Assembly (NCBI RefSeq): GCF_000423905.1
Contig: NZ_AUIW01000004.1
Location: 1-64,000 of the forward strand
DNA length: 64,000 nt
Direction: 5' to 3'
From: Thermus antranikianii DSM 12462
GTDB lineage: Bacteria; Deinococcota; Deinococci; Deinococcales; Thermaceae
Of the stretch, positions 28,214 through 35,949 are shown piece by piece. The notes beneath the pieces were generated by a model, which worked only from the letters and a program-made list of their open reading frames with translations, was not told the origin of the DNA and searched no databases. The first letter of the stretch is position 1; every line of letters begins with the position of its first letter. The translations under genes were made by a program, and so were the position numbers.

Positions 28214-30058
28214 GTCGTCTTCACTCAGCGGTTCCTCGGCCTCGGGAAGCCTAGGCCTGCGCACCCACAGAAGCCGCGCCCCCAAAAGCCGGGTGATCTC
28301 CGCCAGGCGCCGGTTGGGATCCTCAGGGGGCCTAATGGGTTCCCCTGCCGGAGCGCCTTGGCCGGAGGGGTCCGCCTGCCCTCGCCAAGGAACCTCTGCG
28401 GAAGGTGACCCTTCGGCTGGCTCGGGCCAGGCATCCCACGGCTCCTCCTCCCCTTCAGGAAAACCCCTGGCCTCCTGGACACTCCCTTCGGGTAGGGCCG
28501 GGGAAGCAGGCTCAGAGGCCTTGGGCTCTTCCGAACGCCCACGTTTTTCCCCGGACAAAGGAAGGTTCCGGGAAGGGGGCCTAGGGTCTAGGCTTTTTTT
28601 TTCCAGGAGAAAGGCCACCTCCTCCACCCCGAAGTGGGCCCGCACCAGGGGGAGAAGGGCGGCTCTTTGCTCCTCAGCCCGCTTGTGGTGGAAGGCCTTG
28701 CTCTCGGGGAAGCGAAGCACCAAGCGCCCTTCTTCCAGGTCCGGCCGGGCCTCCCTGAGGAAGGCCCTCAGGGTGGGCTTCAGGGCCTCGAGGAACGCCC
28801 GCCACCTCCCGGCCAGGTCCCTTGGCACCTCCCCGGAAAGGCCTGCTTCCCTGGCACCTGGCGGCACCAGGGGCTTGGTGGGATGGAACTCGGGCAGGTC
28901 TTCCCGGGAAGCCCCTTGCCTACGCACATGGGCTGGCTCTTCAGGCAAAGCCGCCTCGGCCCGCACCGCTTCCCCGGAGGAAGGGCTGGCCGGGGGCTGA
29001 ACCTCCCCCTTGCCCGGCTGGAACAAGGAGGCCGCCGGGAAAACCCTGGCTGCCTGCAACAGGGCTGCCTCCAGGGCCAGGAGATCCGAGCGCTTGGCAA
29101 GGCGCTCCATGGCCTCGTCCAAGGCGGTGAGGGCCCCAAGCAAGGCTTCAGGAGGAGCCTCGAGGCCCTCCCCCGGCAGGCCGTGGGCGGCGTAGAGGGC
29201 CTCCCGGAGCACCTCCATGAGCCCTCCCACCAGGCTCCTTGGGGCGAAGCCCTTGGCGTAAAGCCCCCTGGCCTCCGAGAGCACTTCCTTGAGGTCCCCC
29301 CGGGCCAGGCCCCGGGCCAGGCGGGAAAGAGCCTCTCTTGGCGGAAGGCCCAAGGCCTCCTCCACCCGCTTTCGGGTCAAGGGGCCCTCCAGGAGAAGCA
29401 GGCGGTCCAAAAGGCTTTCCGCATCCCTAAGCGCCCCGTCCGAAAGCCTTGCCACCAGGAGAAGGGCGTCTTCCTCCGCCTCCCTCCCCATCTCCTTGAG
29501 GATGCGCCGGAGCTTAAAGGCGATCTCCTCCTCCGTAAGGCGGCGGAAACGGTAGTGCTGGGTGCGGGAAAGGATGGTGGGGGGCATCCTTTCGGGCTCG
29601 GTGGTGGCGAAGATGAAGAGCACGTGGGGCGGGGGTTCCTCCAGGGTCTTGAGGAGGGCGTTGAAGGCGCTTTTGGAGAGCATGTGGGCCTCGTCCAGGA
29701 TAAAGACCTTCCTGGGGGCGGAAAGGGGGGCAAGGAGGATCCTCTCCCTAAGCTCCCGCACGTCCTCCACTGAGTTGTTGCTGGCGGCATCGATCTCCAC
29801 CACATCGGGGTGGGCTCCCTTTTGCACCGCCTGGCAGTGGGCGCAAACCCCGCAAGGGCGCTCCGCCCCCTGGCACCCCACGGCCATGGCCAGAAGCCGG
29901 GCGGTGGTGGTCTTCCCCACCCCCCGCGGACCGGAAAAGAGGTAGGCCTGGGCGAGGCGTCCTTCCCGGATGGCCCGCACCAGGGGCTCCTTCACGTGCT
30001 CCTGGCCCACCAGCTCCTCAAAGGTGAGAGGGCGGACCCGGCGGTAAAGGGCGCTCAC
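28193..30058 (-). CDS. dnaX: DNA polymerase III subunits gamma and tau
   Basis: The 621-residue clamp-loader ATPase has Walker A FSGPRGVGKTTTARLLA near residue 42, a zinc site of Cys residues in CQGAERPCGVCAHC, Walker B FILDEAHMLSKSAF near 120, and sensor 1 FIFATTEPERMPPTILSR. From about residue 370 a proline-rich tau tail begins. An A9 run (28594-28602) at codons for EKKS offers slippage to a shorter gamma form. GTG 30058 is supported by TATACT 7 bases upstream. It diverges from the gene at 30079. Confidence 0.96.
   Translation of the reverse strand: MSALYRRVRPLTFEELVGQEHVKEPLVRAIREGRLAQAYLFSGPRGVGKTTTARLLAMAVGCQGAERPCGVCAHCQAVQKGAHPDVVEIDAASNNSVEDVRELRERILLAPLSAPRKVFILDEAHMLSKSAFNALLKTLEEPPPHVLFIFATTEPERMPPTILSRTQHYRFRRLTEEEIAFKLRRILKEMGREAEEDALLLVARLSDGALRDAESLLDRLLLLEGPLTRKRVEEALGLPPREALSRLARGLARGDLKEVLSEARGLYAKGFAPRSLVGGLMEVLREALYAAHGLPGEGLEAPPEALLGALTALDEAMERLAKRSDLLALEAALLQAARVFPAASLFQPGKGEVQPPASPSSGEAVRAEAALPEEPAHVRRQGASREDLPEFHPTKPLVPPGAREAGLSGEVPRDLAGRWRAFLEALKPTLRAFLREARPDLEEGRLVLRFPESKAFHHKRAEEQRAALLPLVRAHFGVEEVAFLLEKKSLDPRPPSRNLPLSGEKRGRSEEPKASEPASPALPEGSVQEARGFPEGEEEPWDAWPEPAEGSPSAEVPWRGQADPSGQGAPAGEPIRPPEDPNRRLAEITRLLGARLLWVRRPRLPEAEEPLSEDDIGGTGI
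28594..28602 (-). promoter_or_regulatory. A9 slippage site producing the gamma subunit
   Basis: The mRNA reads CTG GAA AAA AAA AGC CTA GAC with nine As. One extra A gives E-K-K-K-P-R-P then stop; one fewer gives E-K-K-A then stop. T. thermophilus dnaX is known to make gamma by transcriptional slippage at an A9 run, and both alternative frames here close at once. Confidence 0.85.
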
Positions 30059-30064
30059 AAGGGC

Positions 30065-30071
30065 TAGTATA
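30065..30071. promoter_or_regulatory. Shared divergent -10 core of dnaX and the 30079 gene
   Basis: tagtata holds TATACT on the minus strand (7 bases before the dnaX GTG) and TAGTAT on the plus strand (8 bases before GTG 30079, or 5 before TTG 30076). The two boxes share five bases in a 20-base intergenic space. Confidence 0.5.
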
Positions 30072-30078
30072 GGGCTTG

Positions 30079-30567
30079 GTGCGGAGCTTTCTCTCCCTCC
30101 ACGTGGAGGCCCCGCTGGAAAGGGTGCTGGCCTGGGCTCAGGGCAAGACCCTGGGGGCCGGGGTCTACCTGGTTCCGGATCCTCCCTGGGTGAGCCTCTA
30201 CCACGAGGCCCAGGAGGCCCAGGAGGACCCCCAGGCCATCCGGGCCTTCCTGGAGGAGCTCTCCCAACTGGGGAAGGCCCTGGCCTTCCTGGTCCTGGCG
30301 GAAGAGGAGCTTCTTTTTCTCCTGGCCGAGGGGGGAAAAGTCCAGGCGGAGCTGGCCCAGGGAACGGAGCTAGGGGAAAGGCTCATAGCCCCTTTGGAGC
30401 TGAAACCCCTGCTCGAGAAGGCCAGCCGCATGCCCCCCGTAAGCGCGGTGCAGGCCCTGGCGGCCCATTTCGGCCTCCACCCCGACCACGCCGCCTTGGG
30501 CTTTTTGGACCTCCTGGAGGCCGAGGAGGAAGGGGACCTGCCCGAGGAGGTGATCTACCTTGAGTGA
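30079..30567 (+). CDS. Conserved hypothetical protein
   Basis: This 162-residue acidic soluble protein has no signal peptide or membrane segment. It begins VRSFLSLHVEAPLERVLAWAQGK, has a central run of Glu-rich helices (EAQEAQEDPQAIRAFLEEL) and ends in LEAEEEGDLPEEVIYLE. I recognise no family. GTG 30079 is chosen from the -10 spacing; TTG 30076 is possible. It overlaps the start of the kinase gene by 8 bases, so the two are co-transcribed, and it is divergent from dnaX. Confidence 0.6.
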   Translation: MRSFLSLHVEAPLERVLAWAQGKTLGAGVYLVPDPPWVSLYHEAQEAQEDPQAIRAFLEELSQLGKALAFLVLAEEELLFLLAEGGKVQAELAQGTELGERLIAPLELKPLLEKASRMPPVSAVQALAAHFGLHPDHAALGFLDLLEAEEEGDLPEEVIYLE

Positions 30568-31306
30568 ACCCTTGCTGGTGAAGGTGGGGGGAAGCCTAAG
30601 AGGTGCCGAAACCCTGCTGGACGAGCTCGCCAGCTACCCCGGCCCCCTGGTTCTGGTGCACGGGGGCGGGCCGGAGATCGGGGCCTGGCTTACCCGCCTG
30701 GGTCTGGAAAGCCGCTTTGAGGGAGGCTTGCGGGTAACGCCTCCTGAGCACATGGAGGTGGTGGAGATGAGCCTGTGCCTCACGGGGAAACGCCTGGCGG
30801 AGGGACTTTCCCGAAGAGGGAGAAGGACCCTTTCCCTTTCCGGGCGGGATGCCCTGTGCCTAAGGGGGAGGGCCCTCCCCCACCTGGGCCGGGTGGGGGA
30901 GGTGGTGGGGGTGGAAGTGGGCTTGCTCCTGGACCTCCTGGAAAAGGGCTACACGCCCCTCCTCGCCCCCATCGCCCTGGACGAGGAAGGCCCCTTGAAC
31001 GTAAACGCCGACACCGCTGCCGGGGCGGTGGCCGGGGCCTTGGGGTGGCCTGCCCTTTTCCTCACGGATGTACCCGGGGTCTTAAGGAACCCCAAGGATC
31101 CCACCACCCGCTTCCCCCACCTCACGCCGAAGGAAGTGGAAGACCTGAAGGCCCAAGGGATCCTCCAGGGGGGCATGATCCCCAAGGTGGAAGCTGCCTT
31201 AAGCGCCCTTAGGGCAGGCGCTCCCTGGGCCGCCATCGCCCAGGGGGAAAGGGGCGTAGTGGCCGGGGTCTTGCAGGGGGAGAGGGGAACCCGGTTCACC
31301 CTTTAG
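30560..31306 (+). CDS. Acetylglutamate kinase-like amino acid kinase
   Basis: The 248-residue protein has the amino acid kinase signatures LLVKVGGSLRG (residues 5-15), VLVHGGGPEIGAWL (near 31-44), FEGGLRVTPPEHMEVVEM (substrate-binding, near 54-71), NVNADTAAGAVAGAL and LQGGMIPKVEAAL. Arginine-pathway ArgB phosphorylates N-acetylglutamate. Thermus also makes lysine through LysW-linked intermediates with the homologous LysZ, but the GLRVT/MEVVEM segment here is ArgB-like. Convergent with the pfpI gene; stops overlap by 11 bases. Confidence 0.82.
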   Translation: MSEPLLVKVGGSLRGAETLLDELASYPGPLVLVHGGGPEIGAWLTRLGLESRFEGGLRVTPPEHMEVVEMSLCLTGKRLAEGLSRRGRRTLSLSGRDALCLRGRALPHLGRVGEVVGVEVGLLLDLLEKGYTPLLAPIALDEEGPLNVNADTAAGAVAGALGWPALFLTDVPGVLRNPKDPTTRFPHLTPKEVEDLKAQGILQGGMIPKVEAALSALRAGAPWAAIAQGERGVVAGVLQGERGTRFTL

Positions 31307-31799
31307 CCAGAAGCTCCAAAAAGGCCAGGACGAACCCAGGCAGGTCCTTGGGCCCCTGGGCGGTGACCAGGTTTCCATCCACCACCACCCCAGTTTCCTG
31401 GTAAAGCCCCCCGGCGTTCTCCAGGTCGTCCCGGATGGAGGAAAACCCCGTGACCCTCCTGCCCCGCACCAGCCCGGCGCTGATGAGAACCCAGCCTGCA
31501 TGGCAGATGGCCCCGATGGGCCTTCCCTCTTCCGCCACCCGGCGCACCAGGGCCAGCACCTCAGGGCTTCTCCTCAGGTAATCGGGGGCGAAGCCTCCGG
31601 GGATGAGGAGGCCCGCCAGCTCCGGCGCCTCCCGGGTGCTTACCTCCGCCTTCCAGGAAAAACCCGACTTGGCCCTGTACTCCCGGGCCTCAGGACCGAT
31701 GACCACCGGGGTATACCCGGCTTCCTGCACCCGGTAGTAGGGGTACAGGAACTCCCGCTCGTCAAAAAGGTCCGCCAGAAGAATCCCCACTCGCTTCAC
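31296..31799 (-). CDS. DJ-1/PfpI-family protein
   Basis: This 167-residue protein has the DJ-1/PfpI fold markers: GILLADLFDEREFLYPYYR at the N-terminus with the acidic residue, LLIPGGFAPDYLR, and the nucleophile elbow IGAICHAGW with Cys near residue 99 followed by His. Family members act as proteases, deglycases or chaperones; the particular role is unknown. GTG 31799 has GGAGGTGTGG directly upstream. It is the last gene of the long minus-strand run starting with nosD and overlaps the nudix gene by 38 bases. Confidence 0.85.
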   Translation of the reverse strand: MKRVGILLADLFDEREFLYPYYRVQEAGYTPVVIGPEAREYRAKSGFSWKAEVSTREAPELAGLLIPGGFAPDYLRRSPEVLALVRRVAEEGRPIGAICHAGWVLISAGLVRGRRVTGFSSIRDDLENAGGLYQETGVVVDGNLVTAQGPKDLPGFVLAFLELLAKG

Positions 31800-32352
31800 G
31801 CCACACCTCCAGGAACTCCTTAAGGATATTCCCCGTCACCCCCCAGATGTCCACCCCCCGCCAGGGAAAATGCCAGACGGTGCGGCCATGGCGCACCTCA
31901 CTCCAGGGGTTTACCTGGAGAAGCTCCTTCAAAGGGGCCAGGAAGACCTCGGCCACCTCGAGGGGATTGGGCCTTAGGGGAGGAAGGTCCTCCCGGAAGA
32001 CCACCACCGGCTGGACCAGGAAACCCTGGGGGGAAAGCACCGGGGCAAGGTACCCCAGGGGCTCCACCCCCAAAAGGCCCACCTCCTCCGCGGCCTCCCG
32101 CAGGGCTGCCTCCAAGGGGGTTTCCCCCGGTTCCACCGCTCCTCCAGGGAAGCTGATCTGGCCGGCGTGGGTGGGGAGGTGGGGGCTCCTTAGGGTGAAA
32201 AGGAGGCTTTCCCCAAGAAGGGGCACGGCCACCGCCGCCAGGCGGAAGCCCTCGGGGAGGGCTAGTCCTCCTGGCAGGCTCTCTGGAAGCGCCTTCTTAA
32301 GGCGGTCTCGGGGTCCAAGCCCCTCTTGGCGAAAAGCCCCACCAGGTTCCAA
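31762..32352 (-). CDS. NUDIX hydrolase, CoA-pyrophosphatase type
   Basis: The protein (up to 196 residues) has the Nudix box GGAVEPGETPLEAALREA(A)EEVGL preceded by AGQISFPGG, the combination seen in NudL-type coenzyme A pyrophosphatases. It would hydrolyse CoA or related nucleotide pyrophosphates. The start is uncertain. ATG 32352 makes it overlap mazG by 91 bases; the only later in-frame GTG codons (at AAVAV) fall inside the conserved fold. NudL N-termini suggest a start near LKKALPES, but no standard start codon is present there. Confidence 0.78.
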   Translation of the reverse strand: MEPGGAFRQEGLGPRDRLKKALPESLPGGLALPEGFRLAAVAVPLLGESLLFTLRSPHLPTHAGQISFPGGAVEPGETPLEAALREAAEEVGLLGVEPLGYLAPVLSPQGFLVQPVVVFREDLPPLRPNPLEVAEVFLAPLKELLQVNPWSEVRHGRTVWHFPWRGVDIWGVTGNILKEFLEVWREASGDSSGGPF

Positions 32353-32858
32353 AGTGCCTCCTCGAGGTCCCCTTTCTCCAGGGCCGCCCTCAGGCCCTCC
32401 TCGCTTCCCGGATCCACGCCCTTTCGCTGGAGCTCATAGGCCCGAAGCAGGGTGGGAAGGTGCTTGGGTAGCCCACAGGGCTCCTCCCTTTTCCCCTCCT
32501 CCGCCTTCAGCTCCTCCCAGCGGGCCTTCACCTCCTCCGGGGTTTTGGCCATGCCCTCCCCGAACACATGGGGGTGGCGGCGGATGAGCTTTTCCACAAT
32601 GCTTCTTTCCACGTCCTCGTAGGAGAACCGCCCCTCCTCCTCGGCGATGACGCTGTGAAAGGCCACCTGCAAAAGCACATCCCCAAGCTCCTCCGCCATC
32701 TCCTGGGAATCCCCCTTCAAAAGGGCATCCGCCGCCTCGCTGGCCTCCTCCAAAAGGTACGGGATGAGGCTTTCATGGGTCTGGGCCCGGTCCCAGGGGC
32801 AGCCCCCAGGGCCCCTGAGGCGGCGCATCACCTCAAGAAGCCGCTCCATGCCCCCCAT
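32262..32858 (-). CDS. mazG: MazG nucleoside triphosphate pyrophosphohydrolase
   Basis: This 198-residue enzyme has CPWDRAQTHESLIPYLLEEASEAADAL (about 20-46) with the Mg-binding EExxE...ExxD pattern completed by EELGDVLLQVAFH. It hydrolyses NTPs/dNTPs to monophosphates, cleaning the nucleotide pool. The tandem MazG/Nudix arrangement supports a house-cleaning role. ATG 32858 has GAGGGAGA upstream; ATG 32849 (MERLLEV) is possible. It overlaps the preceding membrane-protein gene by 26 bases. Confidence 0.92.
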   Translation of the reverse strand: MGGMERLLEVMRRLRGPGGCPWDRAQTHESLIPYLLEEASEAADALLKGDSQEMAEELGDVLLQVAFHSVIAEEEGRFSYEDVERSIVEKLIRRHPHVFGEGMAKTPEEVKARWEELKAEEGKREEPCGLPKHLPTLLRAYELQRKGVDPGSEEGLRAALEKGDLEEALWNLVGLFAKRGLDPETALRRRFQRACQED

Positions 32859-33282
32859 TCTCCCTCAGGAGGAAGCCCCCTGCCAGGGAAAAGCCCACCA
32901 AGACCAGGGAAAGGAGGTCCACCGGGGCCCGCTCCAGCACCCACCCCCCGGGCCCCGGGGCGGGTAGACCCGTGGTGCGGGTGAGGAGGAAAAGCCCCCC
33001 CATCACCCCCACCAGGTACCGCCCCAGGCGCCGCCAGCCCGGGCCTACGGGCACCTCTAGAAGGGGCAGGAGGAGCAAGGAGAGGCCGTAGCCCAGCTCG
33101 AGGGCCAACAGGACCATGAAGAGAAGGGCGTACCAGAACCCCGGGGTCTGGAAGGCCAAGGCGGGGTTTTGCACCAGGAAGAGCTCCCCGCATAGCCCCC
33201 CGCCCAAGGGGGTCTTCCCGAAGCCAAGAAGCTGAAGGAAAAAGGGAAGGATGAGCAAAAAGGCCGCCAGACGGAGGCGCAT
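32833..33282 (-). CDS. Four-helix membrane protein of the nos-like operon
   Basis: This 149-residue protein has an N-terminal hydrophobic segment (about 4-20) and further helices near 48-73, 85-104 and 119-138. A periplasmic loop contains LGGGLCGELFLVQ with one Cys. I recognise no family. It starts 8 bases after the nosY-like gene stops and overlaps mazG by 26 bases, so it is an integral member of the operon. A role with the copper-maturation genes is possible but unproven. Confidence 0.6.
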   Translation of the reverse strand: MRLRLAAFLLILPFFLQLLGFGKTPLGGGLCGELFLVQNPALAFQTPGFWYALLFMVLLALELGYGLSLLLLPLLEVPVGPGWRRLGRYLVGVMGGLFLLTRTTGLPAPGPGGWVLERAPVDLLSLVLVGFSLAGGFLLRENGGHGAAS

Positions 33283-33290
33283 GCCCTATG

Positions 33291-34040
33291 CTACCGGTCC
33301 CGACGGGCAAAGACCAGGGCGCCCAGCAGGGCCAGGGCAAGCCCCGAGAAGGCCAGGTAAAGGAAGCCCAGCCAAGGCCCCACCTCCCCAAGCCGCTCCG
33401 CCACCAGGTACCCCATGGGCCCGGTGAGCACCGGGGCCTTCAAGCTGGCCAGAAGCCCCACCCGGTGGATCTCCTGGGGGTTGAGAAGCAGGGCCAGGGT
33501 GAGGAGGCCCTCCAGGGGATAGTCCTTAAGGCGCACCGCCAGGGCCACCACCAGGGGTCCATAAAGGATGTTCAAGAGGCCGAAAAGGCCAAACCCCAGG
33601 CCCAGGGCCCGCTTTTCCTCCAGGGTCAAGGCGGAAAGCAGGGCGGCAAGGCCCACCCAGAAGGCCAGGAGGCCAAGGCCGGAAAGCAAAAGCCATAAGG
33701 CGGCCTTTCCGGAAAGCCCCAAGAACCCCGCCCCCAGGAGAAGGCCGGGCATGAGGGGAAGCCCTAGCCCCAGGAAGATCCCCAGGATCCCCTGGCCGAA
33801 GCCCCGGAAGGCCCCCACGGGAAGCCCGAGGAGGAAGGCCCACTCCTCCCTCGAGGCCAAAAGGGGCACCGCCAGGGCCAGGACCAAGGGGGGAAGGAGA
33901 AGGAGAAGCCCCGAGTAAAGCCCCACCAGCCCCACCCCCTCCCCCCGGCCCAGGAAGCCCAGGGCCAGGAGGAAGGGAAGGAGGAACAGACCGAAGGTCC
34001 AGGGGTTGCGGGTGATCTCCCTGAAGAAAAGGGGGCTCAT
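33291..34040 (-). CDS. nosY: ABC-2-type permease, NosY-like
   Basis: This 249-residue protein has six predicted membrane helices and a short cytosolic N-terminus (FFREITRNPWTFGLFLLPF) in the style of NosY, with EKRALGLGFGLFGLLN at mid-protein. Between NosL-like genes and in an operon with a NosF-like ATPase, it is best read as the membrane part of the NosFY transporter, which supplies an energy-dependent step in CuZ-site assembly of nitrous oxide reductase. Sequence alone would only support a generic ABC-2 permease. ATGA overlap with the upstream NosL-like gene. Confidence 0.78.
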   Translation of the reverse strand: MSPLFFREITRNPWTFGLFLLPFLLALGFLGRGEGVGLVGLYSGLLLLLPPLVLALAVPLLASREEWAFLLGLPVGAFRGFGQGILGIFLGLGLPLMPGLLLGAGFLGLSGKAALWLLLSGLGLLAFWVGLAALLSALTLEEKRALGLGFGLFGLLNILYGPLVVALAVRLKDYPLEGLLTLALLLNPQEIHRVGLLASLKAPVLTGPMGYLVAERLGEVGPWLGFLYLAFSGLALALLGALVFARRDR

Positions 34041-34540
34041 GGGGCCTTGGAAGGGGAAAAGATGTCGGCGGGCACCCAGGGGCGCTTCTCCCCCTCCTTA
34101 AGCGCCTGGGCCCAGGTGAGGATCCGTCCACCTCCCCGCCCGGGCCGCTCCTTAAGGTGCCCCTCCAAAGCCTCCCGGCTGGCGAAGGCCAGAAGCCCCG
34201 AGCCCATGGGGGTGCGGATCCTGGGATGGTGGTAGAGCACCACCCCTTCCGCTGGGATCCACCTGGGGGCCGTGCGGGTGCTGGCCGCAAAATCCGCCAG
34301 GTACACCTCCTTAGGGGTAAGGCCAGGCCCGCCCCAGCCGTTAAGCTGATCCAGAAGGCAGGCCGGGTCATCGTAGAAGAAGGCCTTCCCCTGGGGGTTC
34401 ACCGCCTGGGCCGCATGCCGGGCATCCAGGATGGTCATGAAGCAGTAGGAACAGGCCTCCACCCCTACCCTCAGGGCCCGGGGAGCCGCCAGGGCCTGGA
34501 GAAGGAAGGGCAGGGAAAGGATAAAGGTCCGCCGGTGCAT
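34037..34540 (-). CDS. NosL-like protein, second copy
   Basis: This 167-residue exported protein has a signal peptide (RRTFILSLPFLLQALAAP, residues 3-20) and a CSYCFM motif near residue 31-36, corresponding to the CxxCGM copper(I) site of NosL with Phe for Gly. YFYDD-like and FASREALEGHL segments resemble the NosL/MerB-like fold. NosL delivers Cu(I) for NosZ assembly. It is 52 bases downstream of the other NosL-like gene and overlaps nosY by 4. No lipobox is seen, unlike many NosL. Confidence 0.72.
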   Translation of the reverse strand: MHRRTFILSLPFLLQALAAPRALRVGVEACSYCFMTILDARHAAQAVNPQGKAFFYDDPACLLDQLNGWGGPGLTPKEVYLADFAASTRTAPRWIPAEGVVLYHHPRIRTPMGSGLLAFASREALEGHLKERPGRGGGRILTWAQALKEGEKRPWVPADIFSPSKAP

Positions 34541-34592
34541 AGGTCCTTAGGCTAGGGTACGCCCTCGAGGAACCCCCCAAGCCCCCATCAGG

Positions 34593-35288
34593 CTAATGGC
34601 CATGGCTCCCCTCGCCCTCTCCACCCAAAAGCCCTGCATGCTGGGCCAGAAGGGCCACCAGGTTCATCTCCGGCAAGGGAGCCAGGTCCCAAAGGGTCTG
34701 GAAGCTGTAGAAGCGCTGGCGACCGTGCTGGGCCCGGTTCCTCTCGGCGAACTCCTGGGCTGCCCTGGCGCTGGCGAAGGCCAGGAGCCTGGCGTTCATG
34801 ACCACCATCATCCTCTCCCCCCAGTAGTAGGTGGCCTGGCGGGCGGGGATGAGGCGCACCGACTCCTGGGGCCTCCCCGGGTCGTAGGCCCCCCGGTCGG
34901 TGACGTAGAAAGTAGCCCCCTCCCCATCCTTAAGCCCGTGCACCCAGGCGTAGTTCACCATGCAGGCGATACTTTCAAAGTGCAGGGCCTCCACCGCTTG
35001 CTTGGGATTATGGGGGGCAGGCGTAGGCCTGCCAAAGGCGATCTGGCTATAGGTCTGCTCAAAGAAGCCCTTGGAGAAGGTGCGGCCCCGCCACTGCCCT
35101 TCCGGGGTCTTGATGGGCATGCCGCAGAAGGCACAGGCCCCCTCGTCCCAGGGAATGGGCTTAGGGGAAACCCGTATCCCCAAAGCACGAGCCGGGGCCT
35201 CCATGCCGTGCCCCATGGGCTGGGCAAGGGCCGGCCCCGCCACCACCAGTCCACCCAAAGCCTTCAGCACCTCACGCCGGTTCCTCAT
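34593..35288 (-). CDS. nosL: NosL-like copper-binding protein, first copy
   Basis: The 231-residue protein has a short RR-containing signal-like N-terminus (MRNRREVLKALGGLVVAGPALA, which may be Tat-type) and the classic NosL copper motif GACAFCGMPIK near residues 50-60. A C-terminal HGH tail and an internal MGHGME are further potential copper ligands. It is larger than typical NosL (about 180). It overlaps nosF by 17 bases. Copper(I) delivery outside the cytoplasmic membrane is the inferred role. Confidence 0.8.
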   Translation of the reverse strand: MRNRREVLKALGGLVVAGPALAQPMGHGMEAPARALGIRVSPKPIPWDEGACAFCGMPIKTPEGQWRGRTFSKGFFEQTYSQIAFGRPTPAPHNPKQAVEALHFESIACMVNYAWVHGLKDGEGATFYVTDRGAYDPGRPQESVRLIPARQATYYWGERMMVVMNARLLAFASARAAQEFAERNRAQHGRQRFYSFQTLWDLAPLPEMNLVALLAQHAGLLGGEGEGSHGH

Positions 35289-35949
35289 AGAGCACCTCCA
35301 TCAGCCAGGAAAGACGCTCCCCCATTGAGCCGAGAATCCCTCTTGGGGAGCCATCCTCCAGGATGCTTCCCCCCTTCAAGAGCAGAAGCCGGTCTGCCCG
35401 CTGGGCTTCCTCCACGTGGTGGAGGGCCACCAGGACCACGCCCTCCTTCTTCCCCTCCACCCAGGCCCAAAACCGCTCCCGCCCCCTGGGGTCCAAGGCG
35501 GCGGTGGGCTCATCCAGAAGCCAGACGGGAGGGTCGCCCATGAGGCTTGCCGCCAGGGCCAGGCGCTGGCGCTGCCCCCCGGAAAGCTCTCCCACCCGTT
35601 TTCCCAGGAGCCCCTCCAGCCCCATACGCTCCAGGGCTTCCTCGAGGGCCTCCTGGCCCAGCCCCTTCACCCGCCTCGCTCCCTCCAGGACCTCGAGGGC
35701 CCTGAGATGGGGGAATAGCCTGGGGGTCTGGGGCAGGTAGGCCCTTAGGGGAAGGACCCTGGGATCCCGGGGGGCATGGGAGAAAAGCGCCGCCTTGCCT
35801 CCATCCGGCTTGAGCCGCCCCGCCAAAAGGGCCAAAAGGGTGCTCTTCCCCGCCCCGTTGGGGCCCAAAAGCCCCACCACACCCCCGGCCACCTGCAGGG
35901 TGACTTCCTTAAGCCTTCCCTTCTTGCTCAGGTTCTCCGCCACCACCAC
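35272..35949 (-). CDS. nosF: ABC transporter ATPase, NosF-like
   Basis: The 225-residue ATPase contains Walker A GLLGPNGAGKSTLLALLAG (near 31-49), signature ELSGGQRQRLALAASLMG, Walker B WLLDEPTAALDP and the H-loop VALHHVEE. It pairs with the NosY-like permease. GTG 35949 is chosen because GGAGGTGTTCT sits directly upstream; a longer in-frame extension runs antisense-like through nosD. The start overlaps the end of nosD by 22 bases. Confidence 0.88.
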   Translation of the reverse strand: MVVAENLSKKGRLKEVTLQVAGGVVGLLGPNGAGKSTLLALLAGRLKPDGGKAALFSHAPRDPRVLPLRAYLPQTPRLFPHLRALEVLEGARRVKGLGQEALEEALERMGLEGLLGKRVGELSGGQRQRLALAASLMGDPPVWLLDEPTAALDPRGRERFWAWVEGKKEGVVLVALHHVEEAQRADRLLLLKGGSILEDGSPRGILGSMGERLSWLMEVLYEEPA

